The notes below the pieces were generated by a model. That model was not told where the DNA came from. It saw only the letters and a list, made by a program, of their open reading frames with translations, and ran no database searches. From contig WAEK01000013.1 in NCBI GenBank assembly GCA_011634665.1, positions 790,501-854,500 on the forward strand: DNA of 64,000 nt. The letters are read 5' to 3'. Shown here one piece after another: positions 10,766 through 21,257 of this stretch (within the stretch, counting starts at the first letter, position 1; the number at the start of each line of letters is the position of its first letter). A program made the translations under genes and the position numbers. This DNA comes from Mortierella sp. BCC40632. Its lineage: Eukaryota > Mortierellomycota > Mortierellomycetes > Mortierellales > Mortierellaceae.

Positions 10766-11387
10766 GGACTCGACTTCCTAAAGGCGGGCGTGGCGCGTCG
10801 GAAGAAGATACTAATACCTTTGGCACTGCATCGCAAACGTGGCAGATACAGCGCTCCTTGGTTCGGCTGAAGAGGCAGCAAAGGCGCACATACCCTCGAT
10901 TTGAACCGTGCAAGATAATGGGCTACCCAGACCCGAAAGAAATGGTATCAAACAGTGTATTCGCTGCAAATGACAAAAATATAGAAAAGGACTCGACTTC
11001 CTAAAAGCGGGCGTGGCACTTCGGAAGAAGATACTAATACCTTTGGCACTGCATCGCAAACGTGGCAGATACAGCGCTCCTTGGTTCGGCTGAAGAGGCA
11101 GCAAAGGCGCACATACCCTCGATTTGAACCGTGCAAGATAATGGGCTACCCAGACCCGAAAGAAATGGTATCAAACAGTGTATTCGCTGCAAATGACAAA
11201 AATATAGAAAAGGACTCGACTTCCTAAAAGCGGGCGTGGCACTCGGGAAGAAGATACTAATACCTTTGGCACTGCATCGCAAACGTGGCAGATACAGCGC
11301 TCCTTGGTTCGGCTGAAGAGGCAGCAAAGGCGCACATACCCTCGATTTGAACCGTGCAAGATAATGGGCTACCCAGACCCGAAAGAA
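10766..11387. repeat. 223-bp direct tandem repeat, about 2.8 copies
   Basis: Copies begin at 10766, 10989 and 11212; the third ends near 11387. They differ at only a few bases by eye. On the minus strand each junction carries a pyrimidine-rich stretch ending TTTGCAG, and each copy holds GAGG|GTATGTG and AAAG|GTATTAG, which resemble an acceptor and donors. The array sits directly upstream of the nuclease-like gene, so it may be a multiplied 5' exon or leader. No continuous frame supports a protein. Confidence 0.85.
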
Positions 11388-11884
11388 AGTGGAAATGAAC
11401 AGAGTAAACATTAAACATGGTAGCTGATTGTCATCATACCGTTTGTCTTGGCTCGAATCTGAAAAAAAGTAATAAGAGAGAGAGACAGGGTGAGCGAGTG
11501 AGTGGGAGACAGAAGAGGTGGGTTGTGGAGAGGATGGATGGATGGTCATTGGTGGCGTCTGTGGTCATTCTAACCGCGGATGTGTGGCTTCGCCCATTCA
11601 TCATTGGCGCTCCTCATGACAAGAGATGACACCATTTCAACTTTTGTCTAAGCAGTATGCGAGACCAATGACAGCCAAGTACTGCGTTCAATGCGAGGCT
11701 AATGATACTATGTATTGTACGATGGTGATCAGTCTAGGAGATGAGACTACGCGATCAGGATGCAGCAACTGCATGTATCAGGTCTGTCTGTCGGTCCCTA
11801 AAAAACGACGGACGAACAGACGGTGGATATTTCAGTCCCAGCAAAAATAGCACCCGAGTCCTCCAAATTATCACAACAGCTCCC

Positions 11885-11917
<33 letters not shown>

Positions 11918-13459
11918 CCTCCCCTCTTTTTTAAGAAATGGTCTTGGACCCCTTTGGCTCGAACCAACACCCAATTACAAGGATGCCAGTCAGGTCGGTT
12001 CTCTCCAAGAGCGACTTGCAGAAGTAGCATTGATTACGAGTATTCTAGGACCGGAAGTGCCCAAACAACGGCTGAAGTCAACACAGTCGATTCCAAAGAC
12101 GTTTGTATCTCATGCCTAGGTCGCCCTGATCAGATTATTGCCAAAGCGGTTCTCCGGGACATCTGGATACCCAGAGTTTATACGGTCACTGGCACCTGAG
12201 CCTTCACCATCTGGGCGAAGCTCCAAAAGATTTTGGGCCACTGGTCACTAGGCTAGAAATGCTCCTTCAGGTAGGCATGACCATTTGGCAGATCGAGTCA
12301 AATCCTCCCTCTCAAAGTTAAGAGCTAAGAGGAGACCCACAAGTCTCTCTTTGCACCACCAAACAGAAAGAAAGAAAGAAAGAAAAAAGGCTACATAAAG
12401 AAATTGACCTTCGACGCTGTCCGATCCTTGGCGAAGCAGCCAAGAACCATTCCAAAGCTTTCATATAGGAGACGACGACACAGTTGGCCAATGGAACAAC
12501 TTTATCGAGACTAACTCCTGGTCCACCTGGGAGGCTTAAGAGGATTATCAGACCAAAAAAAAAGCCATCCAAGGAGAAGGTCAGCGCAGATAGGGCCATG
12601 ACATGGCCCTATCTCAGGGTCAATCTACAGAGATACGAATAGGATGAACAATGGAGAAACGATGGCGATAAAGACAGGGCAGTAGAAGCGACTGGTACCA
12701 ATCAGGAACAGTCCAGGACCTGCACAACTACTATTCATCAGGTTCCTCAGTTAGATCTCTGCATCGAAAAGAAGGAAAGGATCCGGTCCTTCTTCGAAGA
12801 AAGCCAAGAAACAATGGTGGGTTTGTGCAAAGAAATATCAGATCTCGTCTAAAAGGCAGGTGAGGTAGTAATTTTACAGCAATGGTAGTGTGATTCAGTA
12901 AAGACAATGATGGTGCACTCTCCTAACGGATTGAGCGATCTACTGTTCGGGATGCATTACTTGTGGAGGGCTCCTCCTTCTCAAGTAGGACCATCTCGAT
13001 ATAACTAGCTTGCTGCAACACAATGTTCGTTACGGTGTTACTTTTTTTTATCCTGCTATTCTGTTTCTTTCTCAAGAGATTTCTAGAGCGCGTTTGAGCG
13101 CGTTGCTCATCTCCACGCATGGAAAGGTTCACGTGAGGGTAGGGATTTCTACTATTATATTTTTTTATTTCCGTCTGTTCTGGTGCTACTGGTGTCGCAG
13201 TGGAGTGCTAGTAAATGAAAAAGAGGAATTTACTAGTTGGGCAGGAGCCGGGTAGATAGCTGGATGAAAACTGCGCCAAATTTCATGTCAGTCAGGAGTT
13301 CGTGGCGATACTGCTGGGCAGTTTTTAGCCTTGGTAAAAGACTTACTGTTGTTGAGCATAATTGAGACTTGGATTTCGCTACACGAAAGGGTGGGTTCAG
13401 GCTGTCATAAATGGCAATAACAGTCGCAATCTCCAGTCTACGGCGAATCTGTTTTTCAT
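11388..13459. other. Repeat-rich region without a recognised gene
   Basis: It contains an A tract near 11885-11912, TTTC/GAAA simple repeats near 12365-12385, and several short open frames of no recognisable family. The part nearest 13460 may hold the decayed N-terminal half of the pogo-type transposase that follows, but I could not trace a frame through it. Confidence 0.4.
12588..12614. repeat. Perfect 13-bp inverted repeat with 1-bp spacer
   Basis: AGATAGGGCCATG at 12588-12600 is followed, after one A, by its exact reverse complement at 12602-12614. It could form a hairpin or be a footprint or junction of a terminal-inverted-repeat element. No flanking target duplication was noticed. Confidence 0.8.
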
Positions 13460-13711
13460 GTGTTAGTTAACAATGGTGCTCTGAGGACCTATCTTTTGGA
13501 CACTCTATCTCTCTCACAGGCAGCGCGACGCACGGATTTGAAGAGTGAGGTCTGCAATGCGGGTAAGGAGGAGACAGGGTCTGTCGACCTAAAAGCAATC
13601 GAGTCAATGATGGTCGAGATCCACAGGATCTGGACAAGCTATGACCCCAACGACATCTACAGCCGCGACAAGACAGGGATGAATTTACTAGAAGTGTACA
13701 ACCGTTTATAG
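13460..13711 (+). pseudogene. pogo/Tigger-type DDE transposase relic
   Basis: The frame reads GSVDLKAIESMMVEIHRIW and then DPNDIYSRDKTGMNL. This corresponds to the segment before and around the first catalytic Asp of pogo/Tigger (DDE_1) transposases, which usually reads DIYNxDETGL. Here the Asp is kept but the following Glu is Lys, and the frame stops 12 codons later; further stops follow. No other catalytic residues and no terminal repeats are visible, so this is a dead internal fragment of a Tc1-mariner-superfamily element. Confidence 0.6.
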
Positions 13712-14340
13712 AGTACCCCCAGAGTTCCCAAGGACTATTAAACCCACAAGGGGTAATGACACTTGAGTACTAGCAATGCTGCTGGGCCTTCGCAAAGCTG
13801 GAATACCAGAGTTAGGGCCGCCTGTATGTCGTTCCAATACATAGGTAGTATTCTTTAGAAGGCTGCGGCTGGTTACCTAAAGGATATGGAGCATCTTTTA
13901 CAAACTCCAGGCTCGCTTGTAAATCAAAAAAAGGAGAAAAAACAAAAGCAACTCCGCTCATCCGATTGGTGGAAGAAAGCGTCGTCCGATAGGCTACCCA
14001 GATGCAGAGGAAAAAGGATTTGCCGACAAGGGATGGTTGCCTCAACACGGAGTCCCAAGGAAGAGTTCTCTTTTCGACCTCTTTGGTGACACTACATTAC
14101 GCGTCCTGTTAGTTATTGGGTATGAATAGCAAGACCTCATAGTAGAACGTATGGTTGTGTAAGCATGATCGGAAGCCTCCATCGGCTGGCGCAGACACCT
14201 GAGGGAATAAATAAGCTGCCACAAGTTTCTCTCATCACCTATTTAAGCAAACCACTCTTTCTCTTTCTCTCTCCCATTTTTTCACACACACACCTCGCCT
14301 CCTTTATAACCGGCTACACTTTTTCATCATCATCATCGCC
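13712..14340. other. Spacer with the promoter of the alpha/beta hydrolase gene
   Basis: No gene. The last 120 bp carry an AT-rich TATTTAAG at about 14240-14247, about 95 bp before the ATG, followed by a CT-rich leader with CACACA. This is the same arrangement seen before other genes in the window. Confidence 0.45.
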
Positions 14341-15234
14341 ATGACCAAGACCGACGTTTCTTTCAAGAGTGACGGCATCAAGCTTGTGGGTCACCTCTAT
14401 GCCCCCGAGTCATACAAGCAAGGCGAAAAGTTGCCTGCCATCGTCGTTGTCCATCCCTTCGGAGGCGTCAAAGAACAAACTGCTGGTGTTTATGCCAAGG
14501 AGCTTGCCAACCATGGATTTGTCACTCTCGCCTTTGACCGTCGTCACCAAGGCTCTAGTGAGGGAGAGCCTCGACAACTCGAGAATCCCGAAGGAATGAG
14601 CGAAGACATCAAGTCAGCAGTGACATTCCTCACCCTCCATGACCAAGTCGACCCTGAGAGGATCGGTACCCTTGGTATCTGTGCCGGAGGAGGATATGTG
14701 ATCTTTGCCACGTCGACCGAGTATCGAATCAAGGCGTGTGCAGCAGTGAGTGGAGTCTGCCTTGGATCCTTTATCCGCTCTGTGGGTAAGGAGACCCTGG
14801 ACGCTATCTTGAATGATGCAGGCAAGAACCGCACTGAAGTGGCTAAGGGAGGTGCTGTAAAGTACTTGCCGATCGTCCCGCCTCAAGATGAAGTGACTGC
14901 AGAGACACCAAATCTGCTTAAGGAAGGCAGCGAGTACTACACAACTTCACGTGGTTCTTATCCAACATCGATCAACCGAACTGCTGTCTTTAGCTATGAC
15001 CGTCTAGCTTCTTTTGATGGTTTTGCCTTTGCAGATCAGATCTCGCCTCGTCCATTGCTGTTGGTAGCAGGCGATAAAGCTGACACGTTGCCTTATAGCG
15101 AGAATGTGTTTAAAAAGGCTAAGGAACCCAAGGAGTTGTACTTGATCAAGGATGCTACCCACGTTTCACTCTATGACTACCGCGTTTCTGATGTCTTGCC
15201 CAAGTTGGTCGATTTTTACAAGAAGAGCCTTTGA
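14341..15234 (+). CDS. Alpha/beta hydrolase with a cysteine in the nucleophile elbow
   Basis: Intronless, 297 residues, with a cytosolic-looking N-terminus. Features in order are VVVHPFGG (oxyanion-hole strand, about 35-42), FDRRHQGSSEG (65-74), the nucleophile elbow GICAGGG (112-118), the acid region GDKAD (Asp245 or Asp248) and the catalytic His274 in ATHVSLYD. The elbow has Cys114 where most lipases and esterases have Ser, as in dienelactone-hydrolase-type enzymes and many YcjY/DUF1100-like hydrolases. The substrate is unknown. The start is the first ATG after a TATTTAAG-containing promoter and CT-rich leader, and the AATAAA at 15307-15312 is a likely polyadenylation signal. It is the only intact enzyme gene in the transposon-rich left part of the window. 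Confidence 0.9.
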   Translation: MTKTDVSFKSDGIKLVGHLYAPESYKQGEKLPAIVVVHPFGGVKEQTAGVYAKELANHGFVTLAFDRRHQGSSEGEPRQLENPEGMSEDIKSAVTFLTLHDQVDPERIGTLGICAGGGYVIFATSTEYRIKACAAVSGVCLGSFIRSVGKETLDAILNDAGKNRTEVAKGGAVKYLPIVPPQDEVTAETPNLLKEGSEYYTTSRGSYPTSINRTAVFSYDRLASFDGFAFADQISPRPLLLVAGDKADTLPYSENVFKKAKEPKELYLIKDATHVSLYDYRVSDVLPKLVDFYKKSL

Positions 15235-16704
15235 GCAACAAAAAAAAAGTGCGTTAATGAGGGACAGGACTTGGATAGCAGTGGTTCATTTGGGTCCTTG
15301 TTTATAAATAAACTGAATGTTTAACAAAGTCTGAAGGAGCTAGTGTATGGCAGCTTAAAGCGTGAGAGAAGGCTGGTATGGTAGTACAAGAGGGCAAAAG
15401 GCGAAAGTATCTCGCAAAAAAGTCAAAAGGTGGTGCGTGCCATAGAGCTGTCTGGTAGCTTCCTTCCTGTTTAAGTGCTTGTTTGTTTTGTTTGTTCAGT
15501 GCCATGAAAATACACAAACCTTCTCTCAGGTGAGAGTTTGCTTTGACAAAAACTCTTTTCTCAAAACTTGCCTCATCAGATTTGGACATCGCTTTGGATT
15601 GGCGTTTGTAGAAGCCCCCCAAAGGGTTCTCCAAATCCGATCTCGGAGCTTGATAGATCAGGGTATTGATTTTCTGACTTATGTTTTACAAGATCCACTG
15701 CTACTGAGAGGGAGTTGCTCTCTCTCTCTCTCTCTCCTCTTTCTCATGCCCTAGATGTCTCCTATTGTGCATACCTCACTTTATAATGCTTACTGAATTC
15801 TGCTTCAGTATCATAGGAAGAGCCGACATCGAAGGATCAAGAAGCAACGTCGCTATGAACGCTTGGCTGCCACAAGCCAGGTCCTGCCTCCCCTTTTTGC
15901 CAGCATGTACACCAGACTAGGCTACCCGATAAACTTCCAACTCTAGCTTTTTTGCATTTCCATGCATAAGGCTTACACCCGTTGTTGCCGGTAGACTGGT
16001 TCCATCCGTTACCGCTGCATAGTACATCTCCCAGATGCCAAGTAATCCGCAAGCTATTACTTGCTGAAGGGAGAGCTTGTACTGTCCCTCAATTGACCAA
16101 CCTCTCTCCTCTCTCACTTCCCGTCCCTTAAGTCGCATCCTTCCCCTTCCCATCACGAATTCTTGCTGCATACATGTCAATTGACGTTTATTGAACAGTC
16201 CATCCAATACACCCTCCAATCGATACCAAGGGACTTGAACAAGAGCCTAATTAAAAAAGCAGCATCACTACGAACGCTTTGCTCCTACAAGCCAGTTATC
16301 AAATTGCATCTTTTCTCCTCACCCCCTCTTCTGCATTTCTGTTTTTAGTAATCCTCCTACACCACCTTTTTTTACCGTCCATCCCCTATTTTTCTGCACC
16401 TTCATCTTTTTTTTGGGGGTGGTGGTGATCCTCATTTTCTTGTCACCTTCAATTTTTGTCTCGGCCCTACCATTTCTCTCTCTGTAGCTCTTCTACACGT
16501 CCCCTTGATCTCTATAGTCTATCTTTTTTTGTCCACTCTCTCATTTATTCGGTGTCCCATCCTTCAACTACTTCCTCTTGGTTGGAAGCTAAAAAAAAAC
16601 ATGGGACGGATACATGCGAAGTGAGAAGCAGGGATAGACTGCCGTGCACTTCTTTTTCCTGGATTCTTTGACATGGCCTAGGCTTCTTGTCGAATGTTGC
16701 CACA
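15235..16704. other. Intergenic region
   Basis: No gene supported. It contains a CT dinucleotide tract near 15719-15736 and two imperfect direct copies of a 40-bp sequence at 15841-15880 and 16256-16295 (32 of 40 identical by eye, differences mostly transitions). The DNA from 16300 on is very pyrimidine-rich and leads into the promoter of the secreted-peptide gene. Confidence 0.45.
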
Positions 16705-16712
16705 TATATAAA
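16705..16712 (+). promoter_or_regulatory. TATA box for the secreted cysteine-rich peptide gene
   Basis: TATATAAA lies 317 bp before the ATG at 17029. The leader also has a donor-like CA|AGTAAG near 16914 and an acceptor-like TTTAAG near 17002, so a 5' UTR intron would explain the distance. Confidence 0.45.
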
Positions 16713-17028
16713 CAGAACCCTCCTCCCAACCAGCGTCCCGTATCGACACTCATCAGATCCTACCTCATATTCAACAATCGTATCCACTACTTTGCTAAGT
16801 ACCACTGCACAAAAAATAATCTTTTCTGTCGCAAGAACCACCACGAACGGACACAGCGCTTGAGAAAGCCATCGCAACACACGGACCACTCTAAACTACA
16901 GACCTCAATCTTGCAAGTAAGTCAGCGTCAGCTCATCTCGATTCCATTGATGCATGGATTGCTTCACATTATCAAGTCAACATTCTCACATATCTTCTTT
17001 AAGGCGTCCTATACAAACTTTTTACGAA

Positions 17029-17271
17029 ATGCATCTGAAGGTTGTCTGTTTAGTGGCTCTTTTGGCAATTACTACAGTCTCAGCGTTTCAGTGTAGTTAC
17101 ACAGAAATGGGTGAGACTAAAGTAGTGAAGGGAAGAAATGATTGTGTTTATTTGGCAACCAGCATCCACAATGCTTGCGGCTGTGACTCAAAAAAACCGA
17201 TGGATCGACCTGCTTGTAGGATGAAATGTACAAATGAGTGCGCCAAGGATTGCTTGGGTAAAAAGAAGTAA
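17029..17271 (+). CDS. Small secreted cysteine-rich protein
   Basis: 80 residues. Residues 1-19 (MHLKVVCLVALLAITTVSA) form a classic signal peptide with a cleavage site before FQCSY. The mature 61 residues contain eight cysteines (FQC, DC, ACGC, PAC, KC, EC, DC), enough for four disulphides, and end in a basic KKK tail. I chose the ATG at 17029 because the in-frame ATG at 16954 would put 25 polar residues before the hydrophobic core. Size, signal peptide and cysteine density are those of fungal effectors or defensin-like antimicrobial peptides, but I recognise no specific family. It lies next to transposon relics. Confidence 0.75.
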   Translation: MHLKVVCLVALLAITTVSAFQCSYTEMGETKVVKGRNDCVYLATSIHNACGCDSKKPMDRPACRMKCTNECAKDCLGKKK

Positions 17272-17353
17272 AGATTGATTAGTCAATTACTATATTCTGG
17301 TCTCTTTACATAAATGTCTGGACTTTTTACAAGCAAACAGGTCTGGAGTTTGG

Positions 17354-18345
17354 TTAATTAGAATATTTGTATTTGCTCGACATGACGGCTAAGAGCAAAA
17401 ATGGAGGGAAACCTATGTCCTTTTTTTTTTTTTTTTCCAGCACTTGGTGATACACAACGTTGCGGGTACATGTGCCATCTTGGTTTCTGATGGCACCATT
17501 AGCTACATAAACCTTTAGGTTATCAGGACTGGAATAGCGAAAAAGCGCGACATACAACTGGCTATGTGGAAAGGCACTCAGGTAGAAAGACCCCACAGTG
17601 CAATGAGTCTGACCCTGACTCTTGTTGATGGTCATTGCAAAAGCAGGTTTGATATGGAGCTGCAATCGCGTGGTTGGAACAGGTGGAGAGGCGTACTCCA
17701 GTGTTGTGTAATAAATGGCGCAGAGAACGATAATTTATCCAGCTCTCTCTCCGGTTGCAAAAGTGGCGAGGACAGTGTATGGAGGGAATTCTGAGAGAAC
17801 AAAATTCTTAAGATCGTCCTGGTTCATGACGCGGCTAGCTTCTCCATCATTATAGCAAGAGACGCCAAAACAACTCTGTCGTAATGCTATTGAGGTAGTC
17901 AGCTTGGACATTGCGAATTGCGAGGATAGCTGTGTCGGTTAGATTGGGCGTGGTTATTTTACCTTCAATACTGGGTAGCATGCTTTGATAAACTTCATTT
18001 CAACAAGGTCCCTACCTTGACTGGGCTAAGAAGCAACGCATTGGGAATGCGGACAGAGTCTTTCTGTAATACAGCAGCTGTGCCATTTCCAACATTTAAA
18101 CCATTTATGTCATTGATCTGCTTAAACTCTCGCGCTCTTGTTCAAAGAGAGACAGCACACTTGATCCCACAACGAAGCAAACCGCAAGTAGTACTTTACA
18201 ACTCGCCCAGGCGATACTTTTTTGCTTGAAATCGCCACTAAAGTCGACCACCATGCCATCAAATGGGCGACTATCACACATTAGGTCCTGACAGGATCTG
18301 TTTACAGCCTCGAATGTCAGACAGCCAAATACAGGAGCCTCATTT
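17354..18345 (-). pseudogene. PIF1/Helitron-type helicase relic
   Basis: The C-terminal end, on the minus strand from 17665, reads KPAFAMTINKSQGQT followed by SQLYVALFRYSSPDNLKV. These are the last conserved motifs of PIF1-like helicases, which fungal Helitrons carry. Further upstream (about 18345-18100) EAPVFGCLTFEAVNRS and PFDGMVVDFSGDFKQ match the DEAPM...FGGDFRQ region of the same family. Frames are interrupted between these blocks and no REP domain or Helitron end was found. It is a decayed fragment, either of a Helitron or of a PIF1 gene copy. Confidence 0.7.
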
Positions 18346-20002
18346 TAGAATATGACAGGGGTATCGCGGATGGCAATCGCAATTAGATCTTGCTTTCCAA
18401 AGTTTCAGAATCCTCCGTCATGGACAGGAATTGATCGAGTGCTAGTGTTGGCTAGTGTACTTAGATGGGATGTCGTTGCACCTGCGCCCGCGTTGTCACT
18501 CATTGGTTGATCTTGGAGAATCTAGTGCGAAGTTTCACAGTGAGTATTTGCCGGGGTGTGTTTTGTATGTGCGTGTTGTTTTTTTTTTTTCATCCCAGCT
18601 CTTTTATCGCGCTGTCGTGAGGCATCAATGTCGGTTAGTTCGTGTTGCTCATATGACCGAAGACATATGATATCTCTTCATCCTTTATCGTCTTGGGTCG
18701 TCACGGAAAGAGTTTGATGGTTGTCTCTGTATCTGCGTGCAGACTTGTTAAACCCGAGAAAAAGTGGAAAACTCAGGGAAGGGTAAGAATCAGTGAGATG
18801 CGAGTAAAAATGCTGTCTGAATCTATGTTGCAAACCACCTACAAACATCTCCTTGATTATCAATTTAGATTCCTATTGTTTTTGCTAGACATAAAAATGT
18901 CGCTCTACAACAGGTGCCAAGGAAACATTAGATGCCCAGGCGCAGAGACGAGCAAGGACAGAGATAAAGCTATAAGAAATAGTTTTTGTGGGAAAACCAT
19001 AGCTTCATTTATGGAGCGAATGGGTGGTATCGCCAGATGGCGGTTCTGAGAGAGAAGACGAAGTATTCACAATGGCAGTCTGGTAAACATTAGCAACAGA
19101 TAGTGTTTATTTGGTTAGGTTGTTGACTATTGACCGATAACTCACTGTGTAAAGCAAAAAATGGTACCAAGGAAAAATGACTTGGAGTCTTGAGGTCAAA
19201 TGTCAGGGCAGAGATCTCTTTCGTGATCCGAAGGGGTGAATAGTTCGCTGACCACTAGAGCGGTGATTTGAGGATCAAGTTTTGGCTCATTGCCCAGGAC
19301 CATTTGAGACTCAAGGGCCTCGTGTAAAGTCTCGCGCATGTAAGCTTTAAGGTCCTCACTTTGGAGGAAAGACTTGATAATGCCGTGTTGTTGGAAGGAA
19401 GAGGAATAAGAAAACATGAAGTAATACCACCTTTGATGCGGACGTGTGCTCCGAGGGAACGAAAAGAAGATAGAGATCCAGTAGGGCTCCAGTCAAATTC
19501 AAATACATTACTCTTTCACTTTAGTTTAGCTCGGTCTCTGGAGGTTTCGAGATAAAAGAAGGTTACACAAATGAGGTCTTCATCAATGGAAGATAATGAA
19601 CATAAGACTTCTTCGTTGTCTTCGTTGCTCATTAATGAATATTTTGACAGTTCAGACCATTTATTCTTTCAATTACTGCTACCAGATGATAGGAAATGTC
19701 CCTCCACCGAAGACATGGCCCTGAAGGATCATACACTTGACTTGACTCTCACGAGACTTGACATGCTGGACAATTCGTTGTAGGCTAGCGTGGTCGTGAG
19801 AAGTAAGACAAAGAACATCATGGATCCATTAGTTGAGGTATAAGAGTTAAGGCTGGTGTAATTTACTATGTTGGATCAAATAAGAAACTGCTGCATTGCT
19901 CCAGCATCCCTTGTCTTCGCTAAACTCTGGAGATGCATTTACCTTTGCTTGAGATGATACGAGGTCGTCATCTGGTCGATAGAGTGCCTGGGATAACAGA
20001 AT
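18346..20002. other. Region without an intact gene
   Basis: Its right-hand end may continue the helicase relic. Short protein-like stretches occur, for example minus 19417-19196 (EDLKAYMRETLHEALESQM) and plus 19571-19783, but none is long enough or similar enough to a known family to call. Confidence 0.4.
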
Positions 20003-20247
20003 TTACAAGCAACAGTAGTCCTTGGAGAGACCCTCGTAGACACATCCCTTTCGGCAAGGTCCGTACTCGTAGGCGGAACTGCCAGAGACGCCGTTGCACT
20101 GGTAAATGTAGTCGGTCTTGCATCCGGAGAGGAAAGGGGACCGACCGCAGTGCTTGCCAGCACAGGTGCTGTGCAAGTGCAGGCCTAAGCAGCAGATGCG
20201 AAGAGGGCGACAACGGCGGCGACAACGGCAAACTGGGTGAACTTCAT
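20003..20247 (-). pseudogene. Small secreted cysteine-rich protein gene with stop and 1-nt frame break
   Basis: The minus strand begins with a 20-residue signal peptide (MKFTQFAVVAAVVALFASAA) at 20247, followed at once by TAG (20187-20185) and then ACTCT. The rest of the protein continues in the next frame as CAGKHCGRSP, then GCKTDYIYQC, and a tail ending EGLSKDYCCL before TAA at 20005-20003. The total of 245 bp is exactly one base short of 82 codons. Restoring the reading would need both a stop change and one added base, so this is either a young pseudogene or affected by a consensus error. The mature part has about eleven cysteines across both frames. No splice pair explains the break. Confidence 0.7.
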
Positions 20248-20331
20248 GTTAGCTTGGAGAAGAAGGTGCTTGAAAAGGGAGAGAGGGGTGCTTGCTTGAG
20301 GGGATAGAGACGACCAAAAGCGAGGAACGCC

Positions 20332-20339
20332 TTTTTATA
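20332..20339 (-). promoter_or_regulatory. TATA box upstream of the broken secreted-protein gene
   Basis: TATAAAAA on the minus strand, 85 bp before the ATG at 20247. Its preservation fits a recent inactivation of the gene. Confidence 0.5.
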
Positions 20340-20829
20340 CAGAGTCGCGTGTCTGAGAAGGTGTATGCTTGAGATACGAGTGCAAGTCTCTCTCTGTTTC
20401 TCTCTCTCTCTGCCTCTCTCTCACACACACACACACTTTGTCACCCCCTGTACACTCTTGTCCTGCTCAATACGAAACTGTATCCTCGCCATGAGGTGTG
20501 CCATGGAGCAAGTGTCGGGGATTCATTGGTACAGGCTGTTCCTATTAAATCGCCAATTGTCAACCGTCGGTTGCATAAACAGTCGTAACCGACTGCACAG
20601 ACACCACCACAGCCATACTCAATTGCATAAGGTGTTTGCCTTCAACGGCACAGTCAGCTCATATTCAACTACATGCGTAATAGAACTCGCATTCAGTAAC
20701 ATAGATAATAGAAGGACTCACACTCAATGACATGAATAATAGCTCATATTCAAAAACACGAACAGCAGTTCTTACTCGATAATCTCAACCAAGAAAGTAG
20801 GAAGGGTAGTTGACAAGAGATATTCTGAG

Positions 20830-20863
<34 letters not shown>

Positions 20864-21257
20864 ATATCCTTAAACCCTTGCTTGCCTTCTTCGAATACCA
20901 TGATAACCTTTCTTGGCTCCAACCAGAGCAGATTATTGGTTACTGGTAGAAAGAAAGAAAGAAAAAGGGAATAGGCTGGCACCCCGAGCTCATAGTCCAG
21001 AAGCCCAGAGTTACTTGAAATTAAGGGTGGAGAAAAGGAGCGCTCAGGCGGAGAACTACCTCTTGATTTTGGAGCAATGAGATTTCACACTTTTATCTCA
21101 GCACCACCACCAGCACCACCTTCACTTTTCTTTTACAAGTTGGACATCCTCTCAGACGAATTGCAGCAAGCATTGTCCCAGCAGCACAGCCTAGCGATTG
21201 ATAATTCCTTCTATTTATTCATTCGCAGAGGCAGCATTCCCCAAACATGGCTGTAAG
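20340..21257. other. Intergenic region
   Basis: Holds CT and CA microsatellites near 20390-20436, a T tract of 26-27 bases at about 20834-20859, and the presumed SPT3 promoter. No gene seen. Confidence 0.45.

Noticed and set aside
11100..11150. tRNA-like boxes in the 223-bp repeat (GGTTCAAATC with an upstream TGGGTAGCCC on the minus strand)
   Set aside because: The two boxes are about 26 nt apart, too close for a tRNA, and no acceptor or T-arm stem pairs.
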